Shown here in pieces: positions 27,784 to 39,715 of a stretch of 64,000 nucleotides of DNA (position 1 is its first letter; each line of letters opens with the position of its first letter). The notes below the pieces were generated by a model, which saw only the letters and a list, made by a program, of their open reading frames with translations, was not told the DNA's origin and ran no database searches. This stretch comes from Nymphaea colorata (taxonomy: Eukaryota; Streptophyta; Magnoliopsida; Nymphaeales; Nymphaeaceae), in NCBI RefSeq assembly GCF_008831285.2, contig NC_045138.2, positions 27,809,934 through 27,873,933 of the forward strand, written 5' to 3'. Both the position numbers and the translations under genes were made by a program.

Positions 27784-29945
27784 TATTTGTTAAGTGTTGA
27801 ACATTAAAGTAATAAACTATTAGTTCTACGTAGATTTCCGATAATACATAGTAATTCATGTGTACTTTTTACTAAACAAGTGCTGCAGTTTGAATTTTAA
27901 CATATATAGTCTTTCCTTCACCAATGTTAAAGTAATAAATGTCGTTAACGTTGGGTGTATATGACATATTATATATATATACACACGAATTCACACGCGT
28001 AAAGGGGTAGGTGTATCTTGTACCGATGGGCACTTTTTTACGGACTTACTTTGCCGTCTTAGTTCTACATATAAAAGAAATAATTGTACATGCTATATGT
28101 ATACAAAAAAGAAATGATTGTACATGCAACTAGTTGAGACTTTTTTTTTGTCTTCATATTTTTGTCCAGCGCGATTCGACCGTGTAAATGCGTACGACTT
28201 GACCAAAGACTTTCTAAGTCATCCATATATATTCTTTATTCGTGTTCTTTCAAGCTTTTGCAAACTTTGATGCATTTTTCAACCATCAATACTTACAATG
28301 CATTCCGTCCGTTTAAAATCTGATTTCTGCTATACGAACAAACAGTATATAATTAGGAAACAAAAACTTAACAGGAACTAAAACAATTCCAATTTGTTCC
28401 CTTGTATATTATAATAAACAACTGTGTCAAATGCAGATTTGAACAAGAAAACAAGACCAACTCAGCATACTGACATGGAAGCTTGGACCAGTGGACAGGG
28501 AAGGGAGCAAATTGTAAGCAAAATAATATGGTCGATCTGGACATGTCCACAAATGGCATCTGCAGGGAGACTGGAATGGCGGACGGAGAAAAGAGCCATT
28601 GCCCGTTCCTTTGCTGCACAAAGTCGTGAATTCAACAGCACACCTCGTGTGAACTCGCAGATGCTCCGTTAATCAGAGCGCCGTCCCGTCCTTTGGACCA
28701 TTGACTGAGCTTTTCAGAGCACTTCCACATCTGGCAGCAACATCGCCGCAGAGAAGTATTTACTTATTGTCTGAAAGGAATTGTCTCCTTCCAACTTTTG
28801 GCCTAAAAGGAAGATCCCGGTTCTCGATCTGCTTCTTCTCTCTGTTTCTGTTTCTTGGTATTCAATTTTTCACAGCAAATCGCCTTTTTTGCTTTCCTCG
28901 TGGGAAAAAAAGTTTAGTGGAAAAAGTCTTCGACGGTTAGAATTTGATATCTCTGCTTTTAGCTTTTAGCCTTTGCTTTGTAGGGTTTTCAGAGGAACGT
29001 TTTGGACTAAAAAGCCGGCGTCGAAGGCCGGAAGTTTCCTGGATTTTGGCATTCTACGAGCCGGATTCAAACGCACGGTCTTAATTCGAATCCAAATCTA
29101 ATTACTAGTCAGATTTGATCTTCGTGACTAAGTCTAGATAATTGAGTCAGATTGCGGCAATAATTAGTCTCATTTGACACCTTACAGACAGACAAACGAA
29201 GAAGCCATCTTTTCCAATCCTGAAGCTTTTGTTATTTTTTTTTAATTAAGTAAGGCGTGGAGATGGATCATGCCAGTCTAGCTCAGTGGTTGGCAAACCC
29301 TTGTGCCCGTCGCCTTGATCAAAGGAGCATCTAGCAGCTACTGCCTTCAAAGATCCACACTCATTCTAATAACCTACTGAACGTTCATTCATCACATGCT
29401 GCCATCCTTACTTTTGCTCGCAACATTTGTCGTAAACATGACAAACTTGACTATTCTTATCAAACTGGTACCAGCTAGCGGCGGAGCTAAGTGTGGGCTT
29501 GTTTGCTAGCTATACGGACACACAAATTCATTTATTTACATATTAGTTCCTCAAAAGATCAAGGGATGCCACTCTCTAAAACTTGGTTTTCGCAAAAAAA
29601 AAAAGCAGGTTTTGTGCAGACTTTTGTTTTTTTAATGAGTTTTTCGAAAACCTAGTTTGTATGTTTGCATGACCAACTAAAAACCAAGTTTTAGATCATC
29701 GTGTGAAAATCCAGTTTTGTAAAAACAGACCCAAAACCCCATTTTCTTGTCATCCAAACACTTTCAAAAAAGTGGTTTTGGAGTGGCATCCAAACGCCGC
29801 CTACGTTTTAGCAAAGCCTTTCTATTGTGTAGAGCCACTAATTTAGAGTGTCATCCAAATGCTACCTTAACTTTTAATAAATTGTCATTTTATAACACGA
29901 GAAAAACACACTTAAAAACTTAAGACTTAATCGTACTCTTAACGG
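26004..29945. other. Gene-free region
   Basis: A 159-codon open frame at 26800-27279 (plus) is the longest, but its composition looks random and no domain is recognised. TA/TG microsatellites lie at 27753-27782. From about 29570 to 29810 a sequence with repeated AAAACC and ACCAAGTTTT phrases may be a fold-back element. Confidence 0.5.
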
Positions 29946-30132
29946 CAAGGGCAAAGCCAAGGAGGGCCAAAGGGGCCCTAGCCCCTCCTCAATTTTTTTT
30001 TTTAATTTACATGTAAATTTTAAAAAATTTCAGTTATCCAATATAAAATTTTTTAAAACTGATATTATTTCGACTCCTATCAAAATTTAAAAACGCTAAT
30101 TTGACTTTTAAAAATTTTTGACTCCGCCCCTG
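29946..30132. mobile_element. Small hAT-like MITE
   Basis: The left end CAAGGGCAAAGCC and right end GACTCCGCCCCTG are imperfect inverted repeats (9 of 13). Flanks CTTAACGG and TTTAGCGG agree at 6 of 8 bases, fitting a decayed 8-bp duplication. CAGGGGCGGA-type ends are typical of plant hAT elements. The interior is AT-rich and non-coding. Confidence 0.65.
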
Positions 30133-33131
30133 TTTAGCGGCATAAACGTCTGTAGCTAATCCCATTTTCAAAGTACTTAGTTTTCATTGGTTGTGATAAT
30201 GAAACTGATTCCACATTGAAGAAACAATCTGTTCTTCCTCCAAGCGCTTGATCAACTATACAGCACTGCAGACTGCAACTTCCACGGGTGTGACGTTCAC
30301 ATCCAGATCGTGGGAAGCAAAGGCTCTGTCTCGTGTGTGTGGACGGACAATGGCGACATTTAGTGGCCCCATCTGCTTAGAGAAAGGACGGACATGGAAA
30401 GGATGACTGTGGATTGTGCAGGACTCGGTCAAGTTCCGCCTCGTACAACTTTCCCCTTTCAGATAAATGGTAAACTTTTTATTTATCATCGGGACGGGAC
30501 GACGGCCACTTTGTCGTGGCACGTGATCGATCGTCGGCACTTGCTTCTTCAACTTCAAAAAAATCGGGGAAATTTTTTCACCGTGAAGAACTTCTATTTC
30601 GATGCTTTCACTCTCTGGCAATATTTTTCTTCCAGTCCTACTTTTATATATTTAATATTGTTCTTGTTGAGTGGTTTCCTTAGATGTTATCAACGAGGAA
30701 GAATGTGTTTGACAGCAGGTTTGGAGAGAACGGAGAACCAACTTTTTTTTTTCTCTTTTATTATAATAGTATATATGAACATGAGTCTACCGTTTGGGTT
30801 GATTTATTGACTGGACAATTTGGAGACCGTGTGTTGTCTTGTTAGGCGTTCCAGTTTGGAGGTTTTGTTTGATGGGACTTTTTTTTTTTTTCTTTCTTTC
30901 TTTCTATGTGACTGCCGGATCGCGAATTTGTCAATAATATCGCACTCCTCAGACTAAGGTTAGTTTTGAATGGTTGCGTCTGTGATCGAGTCTATTTTCG
31001 AGCGCATACTGATATTCGAATAAATAGTGGTAAACAATTCAGCCGAATAGTATATTTAAGGACATTTTATATTACAAAAGGGTGCGTTATACAAGTTAAA
31101 AAGAATAGCAAGAGTAACGTCCCAAAACACTAAAAGCCCTACATTTTAAGGGAATTAGGAGTTAGAATGAAAGCTTCACTTTCTATTGAGCTTCCAGTTT
31201 TTCCTTTTACCTATAAAAGAACACCATTTGTTCTTGAAAAGCATGTTTTAGATGCACAAACGTCCATAAATGGGGTCAGATTCTGTCCTCTAGCGTTTGT
31301 ATGCACTAGTAGAAGGATGTCAATATATCCGATTTGAATTAGATATTTCGATTTGAAAGAATCGGATATGGAAAAAAAAATTAATATTCGAATATGAAAT
31401 CGGATCGGATTCAGATATACATAAATATCCTATCAGATTCGGATACGGATTCAGATCAGATTCACTTTTAGATACATATCTTGTATCTAATGCTATTAAA
31501 TTTTGAAAATTGGCAAAATCCTGTTATCAGGCTCAGATCAGATTCAGATAGTAAAATCCGATTTTGGATTTTGATATAACTTTTCTTTATTCAAATTTGA
31601 ATCCCAATTCAAACCGAATATGTAAATATCTGAAAAAACAGACATATCCATCCAAATCCGATCCGTTGAGAGATCCATATGCATATTAAATTAACACTAC
31701 GTGCGTTTTCCATTTTCATTTTCAGGCGCACCTTGAACACGGTCCAAATGTGCACCTTGTCTCCGTCTCAATGAGAACCAGTGTCACTGCATTATTGGAC
31801 GCATTACGTCCACCCGTTACTCGATCCAGATCTCTGGGTTTGACGTTGAGATTTCAGGAGAATATCCAAGTTTCTTTCAATTTGAAGGTCTGAGGAGTTC
31901 AAACTGACCCTTTGTATTTTTTTAACAACGATAAACTAATTCTAAGTCGGCTCAATTGAATTGAATTGAATTGCATGCAATTTTTGAACAGGAAAAATTG
32001 GAACTAGGATTTTTTTAAAAACAAAAGAAAAAGAAAAAGAAGGAACATTTGAAGAAACCAAAAAATTAGTACTTTTTTTTCTAGCAAACTTTTGTATGAT
32101 ATGGCCATTGAATGCTAAATAACAAGAAATCAAGTATAATATATGAGAATACATTGATTGAATCACTGGTTTCCATTCAATAATGTTTGGAGCCAATAAT
32201 AACAAAAAAAAAAAAAATCAAACACCAAGTTAGATGGCTCATGCCCCTCAAAGTATAGTGTATTGGGTAGCAAGGCGGCCTACTACAAAAAAGTCCATGT
32301 TGAGAAACCTATATCCGATGTACTATTGTCATGAGCTATAAAAAGGTCTCAATACATACTCTATGAACCCTGCGAAACATGACGGAAAAGCTATGGCCTC
32401 TTGTTGGGTAGTAAAGAAAATAACCTATCTCCTTAAAAAAAAAAAAAAAAAAAAAGTTCTGCTTATGAAGCTGCTTTCCAATCCTGTGGGCTCAATCAAT
32501 CATTTTGGCTCCTTCTAGAACCTCATCGCTCAAACTTTCAGGCTTGAACCCAGGCGTTATAAGATGCTTCGCATCAGTCTGTGGCCGCCATGGGGAAATA
32601 CATGTACTTTTTTATTCCATATCCGAAACCAAACAACAGCCCACAAAAAGATATTAAATTACGGCCTCAATTCGTACAGTGGACCGGGTTGTGGCCGTTG
32701 AACGGGCCATATGGATCCAAACCTCCCAAGGAGAGGTTTGAAAGTACACCAGATTGATGTGAACTGACATCCAACTATTGAAATACCGCCTAATCTACAT
32801 GGAACTAGACTTGGATTCGAATATGAAAAATATGAAACCATTACATATTCGAACCCGTCGTATGCAATCGGATTTGGATGTCGAATTGGGTACCAAATTC
32901 GAACCTCCATTACTCATCAGATATGGTTTTTCTCGTTAAAATTTGGCTACATGAAATGAGATTCACATCAAAATACATTTCGTTAAAAATATTGCCCAAA
33001 TGAGATCTGCGCCTCTAGTCGACAAAAGGCGAGGCCATTCTTCAAACATATGTCTTTGAAAGAAAGAAAATGCGCGGCAGACAAGTAGATGTAGCCAGGA
33101 AGTTTCCCGGAAGGATGCAGAACGAGGGAGG

Positions 33132-33236
33132 CGGGTTATCGCCTAGCTAGGTCGCAGACCAGTGAGATCGAACCCACCTAAGCTACAGTGACCGCTGTAG
33201 TCCCGGTGAGCTCACAGACCTGAGCCAGTTAACCAT
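33132..33236 (-). repeat. Possible tRNA-derived (SINE-like) fragment
   Basis: On the minus strand TGGCTCAGGTCTG (near 33225) resembles an RNA polymerase III A box, and GGTTCGATCTC (near 33172) resembles a B box. The spacing of about 53 bp is longer than in a normal tRNA. A short hairpin CTACAG...CTGTAG lies between. No poly-A end or target duplication was recognised. Confidence 0.25.
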
Positions 33237-34744
33237 TTGAAAGCCAATTTATTAATGCATCAGCTTTACTTATGAGTGGAGCATGCGTATGTGGTGGAAT
33301 ATCGCCCTAAAAGGGGACGAAGATCCACTGCATTAAACAATAAAGCAAGTCCAGACCGTCCCGGTTAACACCCAACCACAACGTGCTTCTCGGACCGCAC
33401 CTACCTCTTCCTATAGCGACAAACATTGCCGTGTTTGTGTGGAAATTACGGGATGAATAGTAATTCTTTCGTAAGAAGCCAACTTTCTATAACTTTAATT
33501 ATTGCATGGTATGTCTTTATATTGCATGCAACACGCGAGATAATTGCCATATTGCGTGGTTTAAAAAATTGATCCTTAGCTTGAGAAACGAACTCACATC
33601 GAACTATGACAAAGCAACTATTGCGTTATTTTCGTGTTATATGTATGGATTGCCTCATCCGTCAAATATCGGTACTTTAAATTCCACGATTTTCCAAAGT
33701 ATCGTCACTTTTCCAGTTATGTTCCGCAAGAAAGGAGAAATGGTGAAGTCACGAGAGAGAACGAAAGTCGCGGGGACGTCCATGCGAAGTCAAACATGAA
33801 AAGTAACCATCGTTGAAAAGAGGCCCAAAGAGGATGCTTCCTCGCGGGGACGCACCTCGCCATTTGACCCTGCAGATCCCCAAAATAACGAGAAACGCCA
33901 CTGCTCTCCGGTCTGATGACGTCATGCTTGTGCTGATTTTTCTCTCTCATTATATATATATATATATATATAAACTTAGTCCTCATAAGTATCAATTAAA
34001 ATCCTCTTGAATGTCTAAGTTTGAAAAGAAAGAAAATGATTGGGATAAATGAGAACCACCAATAATGCATCTTTTTCTCAATTTTAATATGAATTCAATT
34101 GCGAACGTGTGTTGACCACGGACAAATTAAAACATATAAATCAACCCTTCCGTTCCTTGGCAGCAAGAAATCTTAAGTTCATCATGTAAATTTAATTAAC
34201 GCAATTCAACAGTCGATTTTTCTATCATGAAAGAAAATTGGGATATAAAATTGGAATAATTATTTTTTTTTTTTCGTGAAAGGAAAATGGTTCATATAAA
34301 GACTGTGACCGTGAACATGCTTATGGTGCTGCTTCTCAGAAAAATACTTATCCCAAATCTTTTACGATCTGCAGATGTCATGAGCTACTTGCCACTTGTA
34401 TATTTTTGTATGCGTGTGGTCACACCATGATACAAAACCGTTGCAGTTGGCTTAGTCTTGATATCGGATTCCAACATGTTCATTTGGCTTATTTATTAGA
34501 GAAAGCTCCATGTGTGTCATCAAGTGTCTCTTTATATCGACATGCGCTTTCCAAATGAACCAAAATGTAGGTGGCGTGGCGACGAAGATTGGCCTCCATA
34601 AAGTCTGAGTTCAAAATCCATGAGAGCCAATCTTTGTGTAAACAAACACCCAAAAAAAAAAATTTGGAAAAATGAAAAGAAACATAAAAAATTATTTAAA
34701 AAAATAAAAGCAATAAAATAGCGAATAGGCACCTTAACCCTTGG

Positions 34745-34908
34745 AATTTAAATTTTACCTATCGATTTTTTTTTTTAATTTTATCGCGGCCCCTATAAAA
34801 CTTTTGAAAGAATAGGGATGGCTCCATGCTAAAAAAATTTCAAAAATTTTATTAATGGCCATGAGAGTTTTCGGCCCCGCTAAAGATGAAATTCTGGCTT
34901 CGCCCCTG
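34745..34908. mobile_element. Truncated hAT-like MITE end
   Basis: The right end TTCTGGCTTCGCCCCTG matches the family of the element at 29946-30132, with a similar AT-rich, GGCCCC-containing interior. No matching left end was found, so the left border is approximate. Confidence 0.4.
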
Positions 34909-35302
34909 GTTGGGCCGACTTTTGGGTATCTGGATCGGTGGATTAGAGATATTCAACTAGATTTCTGCAAACATTATTAATCTATCAAACCAAATGATGG
35001 GATTTAGTAAATGAGTATAATGACAAATATGTTCTAAAGACAGTAACTTCACATCTTTGGCAAAGATTGATGCTTAGGCGACCATTTCCCACATACCGAC
35101 ATATAGAAAAGCTGCCATTCAAATGTCGTCACCTTTCTGTTTTTTGTTCTTTTTCAAATTTTCACTTGAAAGGCTTGGAGTCATCTAGGAATGTTCAATG
35201 TTGTAAAAAAAGGGCATTGGGATCATATTTACTCACTAATATCACATAAGATCAAATGTTACCAAATGTCTGCATCGCCTTATTTTTTGACTTTATGATT
35301 TC

Positions 35303-35304
<2 letters not shown>

Positions 35305-35378
<74 letters not shown>
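35305..35378. repeat. Compound (TA)n(GA)n microsatellite
   Basis: (AT) units to about 35355 continue without a break as (AG) units to 35378. Same order and strand as at 42236 and 57610. Confidence 0.95.
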
Positions 35379-37207
35379 TAAAAGATTCCTTATATGACTG
35401 TGTCCATACAGTACAAGCCATTGTAATTTTCTATCTGCCAAGTAAATGTCGGCCAAATAAAGTTGTGTAGATGCAGAAGGCGAGACCCTTCGGGTAGGAA
35501 GAAAATTATTTCATCATGCTTTTCTATTGAAACATATGATTCTAATGCAGATACTTGCGAAAGCGCTTGGCTTTCTTTGGAAATAATTCAAAATGCTTAT
35601 AATTGTGCTGCGGTGACCTAGAACTTGATTAATATCCTACCAAGTTAAATAGCTTACATGGCATCCATGTGCTCAAAGTTCATAAACATTTAAAAAATAA
35701 AAGGCGCGCGCACACGCACACACGCATACTAGTTAGACGAGAAATAAGTGTCATGTAATGTTTAAAATTTAAAAATCATTAATCGGCGTACTTATTTATG
35801 AATCGGCCCATCAGCCAAATAGCTTGTAGTATTGGCTAAAAAACTCAAAGTTTATTTTAAAAAAAAAAGTAAATGAAAATGTATAAACAATTCATCTTAA
35901 ATCTCAAGTTCTAAATTCTTTCAAAAATATTTGAAAGTTGGAATGCGACACCATCTCCTAGCAAATTGAATCACTTTTTAGTTTCCATTCAAATGGTTCA
36001 CACATGCACACGGACTCCGTCATGCTGCATTGTAATGTAATCATGGCGTCACCAATTCCACCATGAAATATCCGCGTTCCTTCGGGTTCTTGGTGCTTTG
36101 ATTCGCTCGGTTTATATCCAGTTCAGTATTTTTCCGGTGAACTTTTAGACAGTGAGAGAGTTTTAAGATCTTGTCTACGACATTAAGTCTTAATAGTGAC
36201 TTGAGCATGCTTTAATGCTCATCCAAAAGCGTGACGAAAGATGAGGGACATCTTCTCCCTCGATCGTCTAAAAGGACAAATTAAAATTGGGAGCACGCAT
36301 CTTAATAGTGTTACTTACAAATTTATACTTAAAAAAACGATTGGCGGCTGCTTTTGTTGGACTCTACTTAATTTATTCCTTCCAAAGCGTATCCTAAGGA
36401 AGCTTCCACCGTCTTTTTTCTTTTCCTTTCTCACTATTTTTCTCTCTTCTGTTACTTTTATATGTAAAAACATGAACTTTCTATGTGACGGTGGTGTGCA
36501 TGCACCGGCGGAGAGGGTCCGACTGGAGTCGTATCTCCGGCGGAGTCAACTTGCCGACCTCAGCTAGTCCAAGGGTTTGGAGGCGGTTCGGGAAACGAAT
36601 ATCCAAACCCCAAAGCCTAAAATGTTGATCAACATTTACCTTTTTTGGAGGACGGTTGGAGTGGAGGCCATCGGTACAGCCTACAGCGCCCGACGGTTCC
36701 GGATTGTGGTCCGGACCTGACCCACCTGCAAAAGCACCGGCCGCTGTCTGCAACCCAAATCGGCCATTGTTGACTCCCTCTGCCCTTCTTTCCCTGTGGT
36801 GGCAAGTCTTACTCAGCAAGGCACCGGGATAAGCGACTTTGAAAAAGAAGGAACAGAAGGTCTACTGCTGGGAACTGAGGCGAAGAGAAAATGACCTGCG
36901 AGGCCCCTTCGTCTCGGACTCGGAGGGAGAGGGAGGAGGTTTTGAGAAAACCCGCATGGCGTGCGAGGGAGTGAAAGCACATGCAGTTCTCAACTGGTTC
37001 CAGAAGAGGACAGGACTGAGGTCGAAACCGTCCTTGACATGGTCTGCGGGGGCAGAACCATAAATTAATGGATGGGCCTGGCACGCTCCTCCTTTAAAAG
37101 AAGGGAGAGGATGTTCTGTTTGCAGGATTTACTGCTCGGCCGTAACTCTTTTCTCTCTGTTGGTGCACTGAGTCCCAAGGAAGGAGGAAACTAAGCAGAG
37201 GCAGGCA

Positions 37208-37252
37208 GCAGAAGAAGAAGAAGAAGAAGAAGAAGAAGACGACGACGGCGAC
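37208..37252 (+). repeat. GAA/GAC trinucleotide tract in the MYB 5' leader
   Basis: About nine GAA units followed by GAC units end some 50 bp before the MYB start codon. The tract probably lies in the 5' UTR. Purine-rich GAA/CT tracts are common in plant leaders; length variation here could affect expression, but that is inference. No convincing TATA box was found; TTTAAAAG near 37093 is the nearest candidate. Confidence 0.6.
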
Positions 37253-37303
37253 AAAGAACGAGCAGAAGCCCAAGTGAGGGAAGAAAGACAAAAAAGGAGA
37301 GAG

Positions 37304-39715
37304 ATGGGGAGGTCACCATGCTGCGACAAGGCGAACGTTAAGCGGGGGCCGTGGTCTCCGGAGGAGGATGCCACCCTCAAGAACTACGTCGAGAGGTATG
37401 GCACCGGCGGCAACTGGATTGCTCTCCCCCAGAAAGCAGGTAAATCGCTCCTCCTCTCCTTCAACTCTTCTCCCTCCCCTCCCTCTCTCTCGCTCTCTGC
37501 TTTTAAAATCTTTGTCTGCTACCTGCTTGTCCTCTCCGCTTTTTCTTCTTTCCTTCGCTTAATCTTCCGTTGTCTTCGTCACCATTTTCAGTATACCTTC
37601 TCCTTTCTGATCCTTTGTTGCTCATTTGTCCGAGCTTGAAAGCCGTTTCTCGCCTCCCACTCGCTTCGGCTCGTGTTTTTTTCCCTCTGTGCTCTCACAT
37701 TCCCGTCGGTGTTTATCGAACTTTCATCGAATTTGAACTTGGGAAGAAGCCAGGCTCGTCTGTGTTTTGTTTTTCATTGCCCTTAATTTGGTAATTCTTT
37801 TGATAACTCATTCCTGTTTTTCTTTTTCTGATCTTTTCCCCGCATCTGAAATTTATGAATTTCATTGCTTTGGCCTTTCTTTTCCAGTGTAATTTTGTTA
37901 TCCTGTTGATTTGCCTTACCACTCAGCTGCTCCTATTTTATTCATACAACCATTTCTTTTTCAAGCTTTTCTACACAGTTCTCTTATTTCTCTTGGTTGA
38001 CTTTTCTTTATATTGTCCATCCTCTTCATCAATTCGTTCTACCGTCACGTCCTCACCGGCTCCTCCACTTTCTTCTCTTCCTTCTCATAATTTCCTTTGA
38101 ATTGTCATGTTTCTTTTTTTGCTCTATCCTTTTCCTTATTATATTGCAGACTATGGTCGTTTTTTTCCTGCATAATTTCCTAGAACAGTAATATCGTCAA
38201 TCAAATGAGTCTTTTTGCTTGTCATTCTCATTTTTAATTCATACAGTTTAGTCTTTAACCTAATTTTTCAATCTCACATTGAGATTTTATCTGTTTGTTG
38301 ATCTTTATCTAGATGTCTTACGCCAAGTCCTGTTAGATTGTTTTCAAAATTGTTTAGCAGCATTAACTAACAATTGTTATCAGGAAAAATAAAAAAAAAT
38401 CTGATCCCCATCAGTGTTTAAAACCAGTCCCTACTACCTATGAATTGGTCTTTTCTTCCTGAATTTCTCCTTAGTCCTCATAATAATCTGTTTCCTATTG
38501 TTCAGGGCTCAAACGTTGTGGAAAGAGCTGCCGTTTGCGTTGGCTTAATTACCTGAGGCCTGATATCAGGCATGGTGGTTTTACTGAGGAAGAGGATAAC
38601 ATTATTTGCTCTCTCTACGAGTCCATGGGCAGCAGGTAGTTCCCATCAATTTTTTGCAGCAGCATCTAAGTTTTAGTTTAGTTCTTCAAAGTGCTTCAAG
38701 TAGACCAATTGATCTGTCAATTTGTTCTTCCTGTTCCAAGCTGGTAAACAGCAATGCGCCCAACGGACAGATCAGTAATTGAGCTATCCACGTTATACTC
38801 TACTGTTCATAGGATGATCAATCATTTGTCGTCCATATATTTAAGTTGTACATATTTAGATGATTGGCCTACAAAGATTAAACAATAGACTCCCGGTAGA
38901 AAAAAATGGGAAAAACAATGACTTGATTACATCTTATTCTCTGTCACGCTTTTCTTTAAGCCTCACATTATGTGACTAATCATGATTTTTTTATTTATCA
39001 TTTTTTTATTGCCTTGGTTAGGTGGTCTGTAATTGCTTCACAGTTACCAGGAAGAACGGACAACGATGTGAAGAATTACTGGAACACTAAGCTCAAGAAG
39101 AAAATGCTTGCAGCGAAAAACAATCTTGGTAGCGATCATGCTCATGTCCGCGCGAACTCAACCTCAATTTGTTCATCGTCTTCACCTTCACCTTCTTCTT
39201 CATCATCACCGTCCACTTCCACAGTCACCGCCATTGCACCAGCAAGCATGGGATCCACCTACAGTTTCTCCAACTTCAGCAAGCCCAAACATGAACCCAT
39301 GGTGATGCCTCCAATGGAAGCTGGTTTTCCCTATACTGTAGACCACCCAAGCACAAACTTTGGGTCTGCCTCTCTCCTGCCATCATCTGGGTTTACAGAG
39401 AATATAGCACCACAGATGTTTCCTGATCATAAGCCCCTTTTCCCATCTCAAACCCATAATCCAATTGACAACAACTATATTGCATGGTTGCTCAATGGTG
39501 GCGCTGAGGAGGCTTTCCCTCTCATGGATCTTGCTGGTGGCTCTGCCAGTGAAGTCTCAAGTATCTTTGCTGTTCAAGATAAGAAAATCTTTCAAGATAA
39601 TGGTGAAGCGGCGCCTGGATACAATGCTAATTACAACTTCTCTTATGGAAGCATGTTGGTCAACCCAGATGGTTCACAGCAAGCGTTGTACCCAAGTGTA
39701 GCTCATATATTATAA
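37304..39715 (+). CDS. R2R3-MYB transcription factor, RAX/MYB36/MYB68-like (subgroup 14)
   Basis: Three exons: 37304-37439, 38506-38635 and 39022-39715 (stop TAA), all with GT-AG introns and phases 1 and 2; the product is 319 aa. The start ATG has purine at -3 and G at +4 and gives the family N-terminus [17 protein letters not shown]. The R2 repeat (about residues 14-65) has W17, W38 and W58. R3 (about 66-117) has F71, W90 and W109, the normal F for the first Trp. The extra Gly in YGTGGNW and the motif [11 protein letters not shown] point to subgroup 14 (RAX, MYB36, MYB68, MYB84), from family knowledge. Intron positions match the usual R2R3-MYB pattern. After the DNA-binding domain comes a Ser/Pro-rich tract (135-156), then a low-complexity, probably activating tail. 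Expected role: nuclear DNA-binding regulator of axillary meristem or root/endodermal development. Which subgroup member it is cannot be settled here. Confidence 0.95.

Larger units (their letters stand above)
30133..37207. other. Gene-free region upstream of the MYB gene
   Basis: No gene recognised. 31325-31690 and 32810-32920 hold degenerate CGGATTCAGAT/TTCGAA phrases typical of decayed hAT-type elements. TA tracts lie at 33951-33972. 36480-37100 is GC-richer and is the probable MYB promoter; open frames there run on both strands without family features. Confidence 0.5.

Noticed and set aside
29270-29335. TAGCTCAGTGGTTGG, like a tRNA A box
   Set aside because: No B box and no cloverleaf were found downstream, so it is not called a tRNA gene.
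36481-36819. 112-codon minus-strand open frame upstream of the MYB gene
   Set aside because: GC-rich promoter DNA gives open frames on both strands; no family features were recognised.
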